Of a stretch of 64,000 bases of DNA, positions 52,837-63,949 are shown one piece after another. The position numbers were made by a program, and so were the translations under genes. Source of the DNA: Lactobacillales bacterium (GTDB lineage: Bacteria > Bacillota > Bacilli > Lactobacillales > Streptococcaceae); NCBI GenBank assembly GCA_031261705.1, contig JAISJD010000050.1, positions 1-64,000 on the forward strand, read 5' to 3'. The notes beneath the pieces are model-generated. The model did not search any database. It saw nothing but the letters and a program-made list of their open reading frames with translations, and was not told the origin of the DNA. Every line of letters starts with the position of its first letter. The first letter of the stretch is position 1.

Positions 52837-54564
52837 TTATTTTAATAACTCAGTAAGTGCAGGCATGTCATGAACTTGATATTTTTCAGCAAATTCTTTG
52901 ATTTCTTCTGCTGAGAAAATAGCTGGGTCGATTTTCAATTGTTCCACTGGAAGAGGACGATAATCTTCAACCTTGCAATCAATGACAATCGGTTGGTCTG
53001 TCACTTTTCTAGCTTCTTCAAAAGCAAATTTTAATTCTTCCAAGTTCGTAGCAGTATAGGCTTTGGCACCCATTCCTTCTGCAACCTTGGCAAAATCAAC
53101 GTCCACAAGTGAAACACCAAATTTTGTTTGATGTGTATCTTCTTGTTCTGCTTCAATGAATCCAAGCGAACGATTCGTTAATATCACATTGATAATAGGT
53201 AAATGATATTGGGATTGCGTGATAATACCTTGGCACATCATAGCAAAACCACCATCTCCACTAAGTGTAAAGACTTGGTTATCTGGGTAGCTTAATTTTG
53301 CCGCAATTCCTCCAGGTACTGCATTTCCCATAGTTGCAAACCAACCAGAAGTGGCAAATTTTTGTTTCCCATTCATATTCAAATGACGAATAGAATCAAC
53401 AGTTACATTTCCTACATCAGAGATAAAAATTGCATTTTCTTCCGCCATTTCATTAACTTGTGCATAAATTGGTTCGATACGAAGTGGGCTTTGTGTTGCT
53501 TCATCAAAGCTATGCATCCAAGCATCCCAATTTTTCTTATTTTCTTGATTGGCTGTAAACCACTTATCAGCAGGGCGTTTTTCTCCTTTAGCAATCATTT
53601 GACGCAAAGTTTCTTTTGCATCGCCCAAAATTGCCACGTCAACTTTATGACGACGTCCAAAGGTTGATTTATCAATATTCACATGAACGAATTTTGCATT
53701 AGGATTGAAAAATGCCATTGCAAATGGAAAATCACTTCCTGCAAAAAGAATATAGTCTGCTAATCTAACAGCTTCTACCCCCGGTTTTGTTGCTACACGA
53801 CCTGCTTGTCCCATCAAGTTTTCATAAGCATCTGGCACAATCCCCTTTGCTAAGGCTGACGCACCGATTGGCATAGAAAAGTGTTCTGAAAATTCTTTAA
53901 TAACATCTTCCGCACCTAGCAATCCACGACCAATATATAAATATGGACGTTCTGCGGTTTTAAGTAATTCTAACGCATCTTCAATATCTTTTTCATCAGG
54001 CATTAACATCGAAGTACGATAAGTATTCGCTGAAGAAATGAAAGTATCTGGAATTTCAACTGTTCCAAGATTTACTGGAATGGTCACAACTGCCACACCA
54101 TTATGTTGGTAAGCTTCTTTGATTGCATTATCCACTACGAGTGGCAATTGTTCCGCAGTCATCACTGTCCGATTATAAACAGAAACATCGGCAAACATAG
54201 GATTTTCATTTAACTCTTGAAAACCATATGTATTCATTAATTCTGTGCCTACTTGACCTAAAAGAGCAACAACTGGTACATGGTCCATTTGTGCATCGTA
54301 TAAGCCCTGAATCAAATGTGTTGCTCCAGGTCCTGCAGAACCAAAGACAACACCTACTTTTCCCGTTAATTTAGCATCTGTCACTGCTGCTAATGAACCA
54401 ACTTCCTCATGACGTACTTGAATATAGCGGATTTTCCCCTGTTCCGCATACAAAGCATCCATTGTGGAATTAAATGAGCCTCCGGGAATCCCATAAATAT
54501 GGTCTACTCCCCAGCTTTCTAAAACTTTTACCATTGCTTCACTTGCAGGTATTTTCTTTTCCAT
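52837..54564 (-). CDS. Pyruvate oxidase (TPP/FAD dependent)
   Basis: About 575 residues. Converts pyruvate, phosphate and oxygen to acetyl phosphate, CO2 and H2O2. IYGIPGGSFNSTMDAL with RHEEVGSLAAV near 50 (TPP Glu), FGSAGPGATHLIQGLYDAQMDHVPVVALLGQV, and the TPP motif SGDGGFAMMCQGIIT near 440 are clear. Acetolactate synthase is an alternative within the fold, but the pattern and length fit SpxB/Pox of lactic acid bacteria. ATG at 54564 is preferred; AGGAAG lies upstream. Confidence 0.9.
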   Translation of the reverse strand: MEKKIPASEAMVKVLESWGVDHIYGIPGGSFNSTMDALYAEQGKIRYIQVRHEEVGSLAAVTDAKLTGKVGVVFGSAGPGATHLIQGLYDAQMDHVPVVALLGQVGTELMNTYGFQELNENPMFADVSVYNRTVMTAEQLPLVVDNAIKEAYQHNGVAVVTIPVNLGTVEIPDTFISSANTYRTSMLMPDEKDIEDALELLKTAERPYLYIGRGLLGAEDVIKEFSEHFSMPIGASALAKGIVPDAYENLMGQAGRVATKPGVEAVRLADYILFAGSDFPFAMAFFNPNAKFVHVNIDKSTFGRRHKVDVAILGDAKETLRQMIAKGEKRPADKWFTANQENKKNWDAWMHSFDEATQSPLRIEPIYAQVNEMAEENAIFISDVGNVTVDSIRHLNMNGKQKFATSGWFATMGNAVPGGIAAKLSYPDNQVFTLSGDGGFAMMCQGIITQSQYHLPIINVILTNRSLGFIEAEQEDTHQTKFGVSLVDVDFAKVAEGMGAKAYTATNLEELKFAFEEARKVTDQPIVIDCKVEDYRPLPVEQLKIDPAIFSAEEIKEFAEKYQVHDMPALTELLK

Positions 54565-54734
54565 AAGTCCCACTTCCTAATCCATTTATTTTCTTGACAC
54601 ATAAATTATACGCTTTCGATTTCTAAAAATAAAATAATTGTAATTAACTATTTAATCGTATTTCCTAGTATTAGAAAGCCAAGTGAAAACAATAAAAAAA
54701 TCAACTATGACTGTTATTAAAAGAACATTAAAAA

Positions 54735-54764
54735 GAGAAACTAGACTAAAAAGCCTAATTTCTC
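54735..54764 (-). terminator. Terminator of ileS
   Basis: GAGAAACTAGAC (54735-54746) pairs with GCCTAATTTCTC (54753-54764) with one mismatch and a wobble, followed by five T on the minus strand. Confidence 0.75.
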
Positions 54765-54776
54765 CTCTCAACTTTT

Positions 54777-57566
54777 CTATTTATCAAAACCTTCTGCTAC
54801 TGCTTCTGAGAAGTCTTCTTCCAAAATAGCTGCACATGAATCACAAACATCATGTAAATGTGGGTTAGCATTTGTTCCAACACTTGTACGAACCGCACGA
54901 CAACGGACACAAGTTTCCCCTTGTGCATGTTCCACTTTAATTGCAGTATTGCCAAAAGTTTGTACACCTTCTGGAGCAACTCCTGTCGCAAGTTCAAAAT
55001 CTGAAACAATAAGAAGTTGTGCAACATCAGCGTCCAATGAAAGCAATAACGCACGAACTGCTTCTGACGGCCAAACCGTTACTTTTGCTTCCAAAGATTT
55101 ACCAATTAATTTTTCGTTACGAGCTTCTTCTAATGCTTTCAACACATCATCACGGAAAACAAGGAAAGAAGACCATTCTTCCATTAATACTGCTTCATCG
55201 TGATATTCTTCAAAACCAGGGAACTCAGCTAATTGAACATATTCTTCTTTTTCCTTTAATTCTGCCCAAATTTCTTCGGCAGTATGCGGAATGATTGGTG
55301 TCAATAATTTTGTCAATGCAACTAGAGTATCATAAAATACCGTTTGCATTGCTCGACGATTATGACTTGTTTCTGTTTCAATATAGACAACATCTTTCGC
55401 AAAATCTAAATAGAAAGCAGATAAATCAACTGTTAAGAAATTCACTACGGTTTTGTAGATACGAATGAAGTCATATTTATCATAACCATTTTCACGAATG
55501 TCTTTCACTACTTGATTCAAGCGAACCAACATGTATTTGTCTACAGAACGCAATTCATCATAAGCCACTTTGTCTTTTGTAGGGTTAAAATCCGTTGTAT
55601 TCGCAAGTAAGAAACGCATGGTATTGCGAATTTTACGATAGACTTCTGCCACTTGTCCGAGAATGTCCATAGACACACGTACGTCTGCTTCGGTATCGAC
55701 AGAGGCTACCCAAAGACGAAGAATATCTGCCCCATATTGCTTGATAACCTTATCAGGAGCGATAATGTTCCCAAGAGACTTACTCATTTTGCGTCCTTCG
55801 CCATCTAATGTGAAACCTTGAGATAAGACTGCTTTATATGGTGCAACTCCATTGATTGCCACAGAAGTTGTGATAGATGAGTTGAACCAACCACGATATT
55901 GGTCAGAACCTTCAAGATATAAGTCTGCTGGGAAAGTTAATTCTTCACGCTGACGTAAAACGGCTTCATGAGAAGAACCTGAATCAAACCAAACATCCAT
56001 AATATCTTTTTCTTTTGTAAAAGTTCCGTTTGGAGAATCTGGATGTGTAAAGTCTGCTGGTAATAAGTCTTTCGCTTCCCGTTCATACCAAACCTTTGAA
56101 CCTTCTTTTTCAAATAATTCAGCAACATGTTCAATGGTTTCAGGTGTGATAATAGCTTCGCCGTTTTCTGCATAGAAAATTGGAAGTGGTACACCCCAAG
56201 CACGTTGGCGAGAAATCACCCAATCACCACGGTCACGAATCATATTGTGTAACCGTTGTTGACCCCAAGGAATTAACCATTCCACCTCATCAACAGCTGC
56301 TAAAATATCTGCACGGAATTTGTCAATTGAGGCAAACCATTGTGCTGTTGCACGATAAATGACTGGTTTCTTAGTCCGCCAATCATGTGGGTAACTATGT
56401 GTAAAGAAGTCTAGTTTCAACAATGCGCCTTTTTCTTTTAATAAATCAGTGACAACTGAATTTGCTTTATCATAGAACATGCCTTCAAATCCTGGTGCTT
56501 CCGCTGTAAATACCCCACGAGCGTCTACTGGAGATAAAATATCTAAGCCATATTTTTTCCCAACGATATAATCATCTTCCCCATGTCCTGGAGCCGTATG
56601 AACTAAACCAGTCCCCGCTTCATCTGTTACATGATCTCCGACCATAACTAGACTTGTGCGATCATAGAACGGATGTTGGGCAGTCATGTATTCCATGTCT
56701 GAACCTTTTAAAGTTTGGATGATTTCATAATCTTTCCAACCGATTTCTTGGGCAACATCTACTAACATCTTCTTGGCAACCACAAATTTACGATTGCCTA
56801 CCTTTACGACAACATATTCAAAATCAGGATTCACAGAAATTCCTAAGTTTGCTGGCAAAGTCCAAGGAGTTGTTGTCCAAATCACTAGTTCAACATCATT
56901 TGATAAAATGCCTTTTCCATCAACTACTTTAAAAGCAACGAAAATTGACGGAGATTTTACATCTTTATATTCAATTTCTGCTTCTGCAAGAGAAGATTCA
57001 GAAGAAGGAGACCAATAAATAGGTTTCAACCCTTTATAGATATAGCCTTTATCAGCCATTTTCCCAAACAAGCGAATTTCAGCCGCTTCGTATGCTGGGT
57101 CCAAGGTTAAGTATGGATGTTCCCAATCCCCTGCAACTCCGAGACGTTTGAAATCTTCCCGTTGTTTATCCACTTGGCTTAACGCATATTTGCGACATTC
57201 TTCCAAGTAGTCGATTAAATCCATTTCTTTGCGTTTTACCCCTTTGTTAGCAAGTACCTGTTCAATTGGTAAACCATGAGTATCCCAGCCCGGAACATAA
57301 GGGGCACGAAAACCACTCATAGATTTTGAACGAACGATAATATCTTTTGAAATCTTATTTTGTGAATGTCCGATATGAATATTCCCATTGGCATAAGGAG
57401 GGCCGTCATGTAGAACAAATGAAGGTTTGCCGTCATTTAATTTTTGGCGACGTTCATAGATTTTTTCGTCCTCCCAATTTTTTTGCCAATCTGCTTCACG
57501 ATTTGGAAGATTCCCGCGCATTGGAAAGGCTGTTTTCCCCAAGTTTAATGTTTCTTTCATTTTCAT
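54777..57566 (-). CDS. ileS: Isoleucyl-tRNA synthetase
   Basis: 929 residues, class I synthetase. [13 protein letters not shown] (HIGH) near 56-68, [12 protein letters not shown], the editing domain, and KMSKSLGN near 600. The C-terminal zinc site is CVRCRAVR and CDSCAAIL near 890-910. Standard length for this bacterial type. Regulated by the Ile T-box upstream; follows divIVA in the usual order of the group. Confidence 0.97.
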   Translation of the reverse strand: MKMKETLNLGKTAFPMRGNLPNREADWQKNWEDEKIYERRQKLNDGKPSFVLHDGPPYANGNIHIGHSQNKISKDIIVRSKSMSGFRAPYVPGWDTHGLPIEQVLANKGVKRKEMDLIDYLEECRKYALSQVDKQREDFKRLGVAGDWEHPYLTLDPAYEAAEIRLFGKMADKGYIYKGLKPIYWSPSSESSLAEAEIEYKDVKSPSIFVAFKVVDGKGILSNDVELVIWTTTPWTLPANLGISVNPDFEYVVVKVGNRKFVVAKKMLVDVAQEIGWKDYEIIQTLKGSDMEYMTAQHPFYDRTSLVMVGDHVTDEAGTGLVHTAPGHGEDDYIVGKKYGLDILSPVDARGVFTAEAPGFEGMFYDKANSVVTDLLKEKGALLKLDFFTHSYPHDWRTKKPVIYRATAQWFASIDKFRADILAAVDEVEWLIPWGQQRLHNMIRDRGDWVISRQRAWGVPLPIFYAENGEAIITPETIEHVAELFEKEGSKVWYEREAKDLLPADFTHPDSPNGTFTKEKDIMDVWFDSGSSHEAVLRQREELTFPADLYLEGSDQYRGWFNSSITTSVAINGVAPYKAVLSQGFTLDGEGRKMSKSLGNIIAPDKVIKQYGADILRLWVASVDTEADVRVSMDILGQVAEVYRKIRNTMRFLLANTTDFNPTKDKVAYDELRSVDKYMLVRLNQVVKDIRENGYDKYDFIRIYKTVVNFLTVDLSAFYLDFAKDVVYIETETSHNRRAMQTVFYDTLVALTKLLTPIIPHTAEEIWAELKEKEEYVQLAEFPGFEEYHDEAVLMEEWSSFLVFRDDVLKALEEARNEKLIGKSLEAKVTVWPSEAVRALLLSLDADVAQLLIVSDFELATGVAPEGVQTFGNTAIKVEHAQGETCVRCRAVRTSVGTNANPHLHDVCDSCAAILEEDFSEAVAEGFDK

Positions 57567-57621
57567 TTAAAAATTTCCTCGCTTTCTAATTTTAACCATT
57601 AAATTCCGAATAAATGCTAAA

Positions 57622-57842
57622 AAGCCCCTACATCAATAAGACGTAGGGACGAAATTTCGTGTTACCACCCTTGTTTAGAGATTCATTCATCTCCCTCAAG
57701 TGATGAATATCGCCATCAACCGTTTTTACTTACTTTTCTTCAGCAAAAAATTCAATAGAGGATCTTCCATTTGTCAGTGTCTGCAAGGCTTCCACCATTT
57801 CCTTGCTCGCTTTAAAGAGTAACAAAAGTTTTTCTGTTCTAT
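57622..57842 (-). promoter_or_regulatory. Ile T-box riboswitch before ileS
   Basis: T-box AAGGGTGGTAACACG (57658-57672) on the minus strand; terminator stem GCCCCTACATC (57624-57634) with GACGTAGGGAC (57640-57650) and a T run. The likely specifier is ATC (57761-57763) in GGAAGATCCTC. The leader fills most of the 350 bases between divIVA and ileS. Confidence 0.88.
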
Positions 57843-57916
57843 CTTAGTGATAATTATTATGTGATGTTTGCACAGATTTCTTGTGCTCTAATCGCTGATT
57901 TTTCCTTGAATAAGAA

Positions 57917-58642
57917 TTATTCTTCTTCTGAGGTTGTGTCACTGGGTAATTCTTCCCAAGCTACTTCTACTGTTTCTGTAACTTCAGGTGAAATTTTTTC
58001 AACTGTGTCAACTACTTCAGATTTTACTTCGTTTTCTATATGATTGTCAAGGTCTTCATCTTTTGATAATACTTCTTTGATTACTGAATGACTATCTTCA
58101 ATGTAACTTGAAAATGGTTTTAATAATTCATCCCATTCGCCTGATTTCACTTGTTGCAATTGTGATTCTAACATTAGTGTTAGACGTTGGTGGAAGACAC
58201 GCGTTTTCTTCTTCAAATCATCTGTTTCAGTGGCTAATTTTTTCGCATCATCTGTTGCTTTCGTAATGATTTCAGATGCTTTTTGCTTTGCGTTACTGAC
58301 CATTTGATTTGAACGACCTTCTGCTATATTTGTTGTTTCAATTGCTTGTTGTTCAGCTGATTTCACAATTACATCTGCTTCATGTGTCGCATTTGATTTT
58401 ACTTTATCCGCCGTATCTTGAGCCACAATGATTGATTGGTTCAAGGCGTCTTTTAATTCATTGAAATATTCTAATTTTTCATTTGCATGTTTTAAACTTT
58501 TTTCTAATTCACGATTTTTTGTAGTTAAATCTTCATAATCACGGACAACTTGATCCAAGAAATCATCTACGTCATCTTGATTGTAACCGCGCATTTTTGT
58601 TTGAAATGTTTTATTTTGAATATCTAATGGAGTTAATGCCAT
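57917..58642 (-). CDS. divIVA: Cell-division protein DivIVA
   Basis: 241 residues. LTPLDIQNKTFQTKMRGYNQDDVDDFLDQVVRDYE at the start is the membrane-curvature-binding domain, followed by long coiled coils (about 35-165) and an acidic Val/Glu-rich tail. Marks poles and septa and recruits division and wall-synthesis proteins. Last gene of the division cluster before the ileS T-box. Confidence 0.95.
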   Translation of the reverse strand: MALTPLDIQNKTFQTKMRGYNQDDVDDFLDQVVRDYEDLTTKNRELEKSLKHANEKLEYFNELKDALNQSIIVAQDTADKVKSNATHEADVIVKSAEQQAIETTNIAEGRSNQMVSNAKQKASEIITKATDDAKKLATETDDLKKKTRVFHQRLTLMLESQLQQVKSGEWDELLKPFSSYIEDSHSVIKEVLSKDEDLDNHIENEVKSEVVDTVEKISPEVTETVEVAWEELPSDTTSEEE

Positions 58643-58661
58643 ATCAAGTCACCTCATCAAT

Positions 58662-59444
58662 TTATTTTCTTAACACACCGAGTGTGGTTTTTATCTTATC
58701 TTTTTTTGTTTTTCCTTCAATTTCTCGTAATTGGATACGTCCATAGCCACGTACAGACACAACATCTAATAAATCCACTTGAAAATCTGTCCGAGTTTCC
58801 TCTGTCCAATTAACCTTGACCTTACTTGCTTCAATAAGTTGTTTCGAGCGCTGTCTAGATATATTATACACGTTTGAGATTAAATTATCCAAACGTAAAC
58901 TACTTACCGTACTATTTTCAATAGACCATTCGTCTTTTGGTACGATAATTTCCATGTACTTTCGCTCTTCCAATCTAACAGATATTTTGCCAATTTTCTC
59001 TACCTGAGAAGTAACAAAATTTGCCGTTTCTTTTGCCAAGAAAATTTGCCAACGTTCTCCATTAGAAATAATATCACCGAAATAATCTCGTCGTATTCCA
59101 ACCGAGAGCAAGCTTCCTAGAATCTTCCCATGTCCCAAAGTTGCAAATTTCACAGGATAGACAATTTCATAGATAGAAATTTGAAAATCCTCTTGAGTTG
59201 GTTCAAAATAACTAGGGAAAATCAATGCTCGTTTTCTTTCAGCAGCTTCATAACCACCATAAAACTGAAAAGATAACTCTGAATTTTGTCGAACTAATGT
59301 CTCCAAGATGAACTGTTGCCTTGGGTCTAAAAATTCTGATAGATAGGGAGCATACTGACTATCCACTCGCTCTATCCATTCACCCACAGCATCAATAAAA
59401 GGATGTTCATCTTTGCGAAAATGCTGATAAACATTTGCATCCAT
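58662..59444 (-). CDS. ylmH: YlmH, S4-domain RNA-binding protein
   Basis: About 260 residues with an S4-like RNA-binding region SLRLDNLISNVYNISRQRSKQLIEASKVKVNW near 180-211. The family binds stalled 50S subunits carrying peptidyl-tRNA and acts in ribosome-associated quality control, which is known from Bacillus. It is part of the ylm group downstream of ftsZ. ATG at 59444 chosen; a TTG two codons earlier is possible. Confidence 0.93.
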   Translation of the reverse strand: MDANVYQHFRKDEHPFIDAVGEWIERVDSQYAPYLSEFLDPRQQFILETLVRQNSELSFQFYGGYEAAERKRALIFPSYFEPTQEDFQISIYEIVYPVKFATLGHGKILGSLLSVGIRRDYFGDIISNGERWQIFLAKETANFVTSQVEKIGKISVRLEERKYMEIIVPKDEWSIENSTVSSLRLDNLISNVYNISRQRSKQLIEASKVKVNWTEETRTDFQVDLLDVVSVRGYGRIQLREIEGKTKKDKIKTTLGVLRK

Positions 59445-59470
59445 AGACAACCATCCTTCCTAATTTTTGT

Positions 59471-59749
59471 TTAATAAAGTAACATACTTACAATTGTATT
59501 TAACCCTCTGTCTGCAAGTTGTAAAACAAATAACGCTACAAGAACAGAGAAATCAATCCCACCAATACTTAGTGGTAAACGTTCAAATAACTCAAGATAC
59601 GGACGAGTTATCTTTACAATAATCTGCCCTAACTTCGATTGATAAGCTCCTGGGAACCATGACAATAGTGCATAGATAACCAAGGCAACGGAATAAATAC
59701 TCACCAATTGAGCAATTAGGTTTAGCAATCTGAATATAAAATAATTCAT
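59471..59749 (-). CDS. ylmG: YggT-family membrane protein YlmG
   Basis: 92 residues with two hydrophobic segments (SIYSVALVIYALLSW and FSVLVALFVLQLA) and the conserved ITRPYLELFERLP between them. Small membrane protein of unclear function, nearly always next to sepF in Gram-positives. Confidence 0.93.
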   Translation of the reverse strand: MNYFIFRLLNLIAQLVSIYSVALVIYALLSWFPGAYQSKLGQIIVKITRPYLELFERLPLSIGGIDFSVLVALFVLQLADRGLNTIVSMLLY

Positions 59750-59802
59750 TTTTTCCTCCTAATATTTAGAGCTAAGTACAAGTCAAGCACTTTTTAAAGT
59801 GT

Positions 59803-60441
59803 TTAAAAATCAAAATTTTGTTCATGCAATAAGCTACGCGCCGTATCACCGTCAATTTCCATATTGGCTGGCGTACATAAGAAAATTTCATTTCCTACGC
59901 GTTGAATATCCCCGTCAACAGCAAAAACAATTCCCGTCAAAAAATCAATTACCCGTCTTGCGGCTCCTTCTTCCATTAAATGAAAATTCACTAATACCGC
60001 TTCATCACCAAGTACAAGTTTCCCAATCTCCATTGATTCAGAATAGACTCTAGGCTCTTTAATCGCAATTTTATGCGTAGATTTTGGAGCAGGTTCTGAA
60101 CGACGAGTTTGTGTCGTTGTACGTTGAGAAGTTGTTTGTTGTGTGGGATTATGCATAGAAACTACATTATCCTCAACAGGACGTTCTACTTTTGCAAATT
60201 TATGTGGTGCAGAAGTAGATTGAACTGGTCGACTTTGACGAGTAGTTGGGCGAGCTGCTGGTTGCGGACGGACTGGCCCTCTATTTTGTTGGTTTACTGT
60301 ACGGTAATTTGGTTGTTGCTGTACTGCCTTTTTAGGTGCAGGTTGTCGAACAGGTTCTCTATCTTCAAATTCTTCATAATCATCATAGTCATCCGCTAAG
60401 CCAAAGAAATTTGAAAAAGAAATCTTATCAAAGATTGACAT
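59803..60441 (-). CDS. sepF: Cell-division protein SepF
   Basis: 212 residues. N-terminal amphipathic helix MSIFDKISFSNFFGLADDY (membrane anchor), a Gln/Pro/Thr/Arg-rich linker (about 20-125), and the C-terminal DUF552 fold with YSESMEIGKLVLGDEAVLVNFHLM. Binds FtsZ and membrane and bends the division ring. The linker is longer than in Bacillus. Its ATG overlaps the ylmE stop by one base (TAATG). Confidence 0.95.
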   Translation of the reverse strand: MSIFDKISFSNFFGLADDYDDYEEFEDREPVRQPAPKKAVQQQPNYRTVNQQNRGPVRPQPAARPTTRQSRPVQSTSAPHKFAKVERPVEDNVVSMHNPTQQTTSQRTTTQTRRSEPAPKSTHKIAIKEPRVYSESMEIGKLVLGDEAVLVNFHLMEEGAARRVIDFLTGIVFAVDGDIQRVGNEIFLCTPANMEIDGDTARSLLHEQNFDF

Positions 60442-61130
60442 TAGTTACCCTCCTTGGAAATGTCTTGAAAAAATGCAGTTCCGATGCGGACGAATGTTGC
60501 ACCTTCCATGATTGCAATTGGAAAATCTTTACTCATACCCATGCTTAATTCTGTGCAAGGCGCATGAGCTAGCTTCAATTCGGCAATCTCGACTTGAAGT
60601 TGTTTTAATGTTGAAAAGTATAAATGGAGCTCGTCATCAGTAGCATCATAGGGTGCCATTGTCATTAAGCCAACAATGCGGATGTTTTCAAATTCTTTCA
60701 AGGAGTGAATGAAATCCTGCACTTCACCTATTGCAAAACCATGTTTGGTTACTTCCTTTGAAATATTCACTTCAACGAAACAATTGATTACCTTTTCTGC
60801 ACGTTTGTTAATTTCCGTAGCTAGCCGAAAACTATCCAGTGCATGAAAATAATCAATTTCGTTAATCACATTCTTCACCTTACGACGCTGAAGGTTTCCG
60901 ATAAGATGCCAAGTGATGTCTTCATTTGCAAGTGCTTGTTTTTTTTCTAACAGAAGCTCTGAACGATTTTCAGCTAAGTTTTTCATCCCTAAATGAACAA
61001 GCTCTAAAGCCACATCAGCGGTAACATATTTTGTTACCGCTAGAATGGTTACATCTTCAGGAAGACGATGTGCTTCTTTTGCAGCTTTTTTTACTTTTTC
61101 TTGGATATTCTTTACGTTGTCAGACAACAT
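60441..61130 (-). CDS. ylmE: PLP homeostasis protein (YggS/YlmE family)
   Basis: About 229 residues, alanine-racemase-like barrel without the C-terminal domain. ILAVTKYVTADVALELVHLGMKNLAENR near 27-54 carries the PLP Lys; WHLIGNLQRRKVKNV, VNISKEVTKHGF, and SMGMSKDFPIAIMEGATFVRIGTAFF near 190-215 bind the phosphate. Keeps free PLP in balance. ATG at 61130 with AAGGTG upstream is chosen over an earlier GTG. Confidence 0.94.
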   Translation of the reverse strand: MLSDNVKNIQEKVKKAAKEAHRLPEDVTILAVTKYVTADVALELVHLGMKNLAENRSELLLEKKQALANEDITWHLIGNLQRRKVKNVINEIDYFHALDSFRLATEINKRAEKVINCFVEVNISKEVTKHGFAIGEVQDFIHSLKEFENIRIVGLMTMAPYDATDDELHLYFSTLKQLQVEIAELKLAHAPCTELSMGMSKDFPIAIMEGATFVRIGTAFFQDISKEGN

Positions 61131-61142
61131 ATTCTTCACCTT

Positions 61143-62405
61143 TTAACGTTTGCGACGGAAGAATGGTGGTGTATTTAATTCATCATCGTTTTTAGGTGTT
61201 TCATCACGATGGAATGTGTCCAATTCTTTTTTCTCAACCGCTTCAAATTGTGTTTCTTCCACTTGCGGACGAACAGGTGATTCACGACGTAAATCCCAAT
61301 CGCCAAATGCGCTTGTTTCTTCTTCTTTTGGTTGTGGTTCTGGTTCGTAATGACGTTTCACAGGAGCAGCATTTTCACGAGTTGTCGTATGAGGTTGCGT
61401 TGCATGAGCATTTTCACGACGACTAGATGAACGTCCTTCTTTTTTAGAAGAATCAATCCCAGTCGCTACAACTGTTACACGAATTTCTCCTTCTTCCATG
61501 TCTTCATCAATAGAAGTACCAAGTAAGATGTTTACATCATTTCCAGCCGCTTGAGTAACAATTTCAGAGGCATCTTGTGCTTCTAATAAAGTCATATCTA
61601 AGCCACCAGTTACGTTTAAAAGAACATTTTCAGCACCATCAATAGAAGTTTCTAGTAATGGAGAAGAAATTGCTTTCTTTGTAGCGTCAATCACACGGTC
61701 TTCACCAGTTCCGACACCGATACCCATAAGTGCTGAGCCTTGGTTTGCCATAACTGTTTTTACATCAGCAAAGTCTAAGTTGATAAACCCTGGTGCTGTA
61801 ATTAAATCGGTAATTCCTTGAACGCCTTGACGTAATACATTATCTGCTTCACGCAACGCTTCGAGCATTGGCGTTTTCTTATCAACGATTTCAAGTAAGC
61901 GATTATTAGAAATAATTAGTAAAGTATCTACATTGTCTTTTAATTCAGCAATACCTTCTGCAGCGAAACGACTACGTTTTGGGCCTTCAAAACCAAACGG
62001 ACGAGTCACGACGCCAACTGTTAATGAACCTAATTGTTTTGAGATACGTGCAACGATTGGTGCAGCACCTGTACCAGTTCCACCACCCATACCAGCAGTG
62101 ATAAAGACCATGTCGGCTCCTTGTAAAGCTTCAGTTAATTGAGCTTCACTTTCTTCAGCAGCTTTTTGTCCAATTTCTGGTTGTGCGCCAGCACCTAAAC
62201 CACGAGTTAATTTAGGGCCTAATTGAATAATCGTTTCAGCCTTTGAGCTTTTTAATGCTTGTACATCAGTATTTGCAGCGATAAATTCAACGCCACTTAC
62301 ATTTTCTTCAATCATACGGTTGACAGCATTGCCACCGCCGCCACCGACACCAATGACTTTAATCACAGCGCCCGCGTTTAAATTATTATCAAATGAAATT
62401 TCCAT
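61143..62405 (-). CDS. ftsZ: Cell-division protein FtsZ
   Basis: 420 residues. GTPase motif [15 protein letters not shown] near 104-118, [15 protein letters not shown] at the start, and [16 protein letters not shown] variable acidic linker from about 325 leads to the conserved tail [14 protein letters not shown], which binds FtsA and SepF. Strong ribosome site (TAGGAGG). Confidence 0.97.
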   Translation of the reverse strand: MEISFDNNLNAGAVIKVIGVGGGGGNAVNRMIEENVSGVEFIAANTDVQALKSSKAETIIQLGPKLTRGLGAGAQPEIGQKAAEESEAQLTEALQGADMVFITAGMGGGTGTGAAPIVARISKQLGSLTVGVVTRPFGFEGPKRSRFAAEGIAELKDNVDTLLIISNNRLLEIVDKKTPMLEALREADNVLRQGVQGITDLITAPGFINLDFADVKTVMANQGSALMGIGVGTGEDRVIDATKKAISSPLLETSIDGAENVLLNVTGGLDMTLLEAQDASEIVTQAAGNDVNILLGTSIDEDMEEGEIRVTVVATGIDSSKKEGRSSSRRENAHATQPHTTTRENAAPVKRHYEPEPQPKEEETSAFGDWDLRRESPVRPQVEETQFEAVEKKELDTFHRDETPKNDDELNTPPFFRRKR

Positions 62406-62430
62406 TGTTCGTTTAGCCTCCTAGTTCGTC

Positions 62431-63774
62431 TTAATCAAAGATATTGTTTAAAAATCCTTTTGCCTTATCAAGTAAGCCAGGACCTTTTTCTTTTGGTTCT
62501 TCATAGTAGTCATCATAACCATAATCATCTGGTTTATAGTCTTCTTGAGGCACTTGTGAATAATTTGGAGCAGCTGATTGAGCAACTTGTGTCGGTTTTG
62601 GAATGGTCCGTTCGCCAGTAATTGCTCCTTTTGAGATATGGTAAATATCATTCAAGCTTGCAGCATATTCAACCAAGCTAATCACATTAGTAAATACTGG
62701 ATTTCTAAGACCCATGTGATTTGGTACAAATAGTTTCACATTGACATCTAAAATGTCTTGAGCTAGCTCAACAACACCTGGTAAGCTTGCACCACCACCA
62801 GTAAGAACAACGCCACCCGGTAAGTCTAGCGCATCAATATCACGCAACACTTCACGAGATTTTTGGAAAATTTGTTCTACACGAGCTTCGATAATTTCAG
62901 ATAGATATTTTTCATCAATTTTGATTGGTTCAGATTTCCCAATAACATCCACTGGAAATTCTTCATTTGAAGAAGTCCGTGATGGATAAGCATCCCCATA
63001 ATTTACTTTTAATGCTTCTGCATTATTAAATGAAGTATTTAAAACAACGGAAATATCCCGTGTGACGAATTCGCCACCTTCTGGATTCACATCAGTAAAT
63101 TTCAACTGTTTATCGTGCATAACCGCAGTCGTCGTTTGACCGCCACCCATGTCAATCACAGTTGTTCCAAAGTCACGTTCTCCATCAGATAAAATAGATT
63201 CAGTTAGCGCAAGTGGAGCAATGATTAACTCATCAAGTACCAAACCAGCTTTTTCAACTGTTGAAGTTAAGTTATGAACGATGGTTTTTGGACCAGTAAA
63301 CAATAATCCAAACATTTCTAAACGAACACCAATCATTCCACGTGGATCTTTGATTCCTTCAAAACCATCTACGGTAAACTCTTGCGGCAAAATGCTTACA
63401 ATTTGTCGTTCGGGAGGGACTGAACGTACTAATGCCGCTGAAGCAACATTGCGCACATCTTCATCTGTAATTTCTTTTGAATCACTGTTTACAGCAATCA
63501 TTCCTTGACAAGTTTCCACTTGTAAAAGATTTGCTGGTAAACCAACATTTACATTGGTGATTTTGATTCCTGCTTTTTCTTCTGCTTGTCTAATTGCACG
63601 TTGGATAGATTGGACTGTCTTGTCAATATCGACAATAATCCCGCGATTCAATCCTTCTGATTTTGCATTCCCAACGCCAATAATATTCATTTGGCCCTCG
63701 ATGTATTCAGCGACAACAACTTTTATAGATGTTGTGCCAATATCAAGTCCAGTGTAAAGACCTGTTTTTGCCAT
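62431..63774 (-). CDS. ftsA: Cell-division protein FtsA
   Basis: 447 residues, actin-like. GLYTGLDIGTTSIKVVVAEY at the start (phosphate 1), VIDMGGGQTTTAV near 205, LTGGGASLPGV near 335, and a C-terminal amphipathic helix LLDKAKGFLNNIFD. The linker before it is rich in Asp, Tyr, Pro and Gln. It anchors FtsZ to the membrane. 25 bases before ftsZ. Confidence 0.97.
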   Translation of the reverse strand: MAKTGLYTGLDIGTTSIKVVVAEYIEGQMNIIGVGNAKSEGLNRGIIVDIDKTVQSIQRAIRQAEEKAGIKITNVNVGLPANLLQVETCQGMIAVNSDSKEITDEDVRNVASAALVRSVPPERQIVSILPQEFTVDGFEGIKDPRGMIGVRLEMFGLLFTGPKTIVHNLTSTVEKAGLVLDELIIAPLALTESILSDGERDFGTTVIDMGGGQTTTAVMHDKQLKFTDVNPEGGEFVTRDISVVLNTSFNNAEALKVNYGDAYPSRTSSNEEFPVDVIGKSEPIKIDEKYLSEIIEARVEQIFQKSREVLRDIDALDLPGGVVLTGGGASLPGVVELAQDILDVNVKLFVPNHMGLRNPVFTNVISLVEYAASLNDIYHISKGAITGERTIPKPTQVAQSAAPNYSQVPQEDYKPDDYGYDDYYEEPKEKGPGLLDKAKGFLNNIFD

Positions 63775-63949
63775 GAATAAGGTTCCCTCCTGTATATTTT
63801 TTCTTCTAAATTAGTTAATTTTCAATAAGTCAATAATGATAGTCTCACTTCTTTTAAGTTTAACATAAAAACCGTAATTCTTGTATGTTTTTCTACTAAC
63901 ATTTTTAACTTTTACATGAATTTTCTTTACGTTTTCATTAAAAAAATGA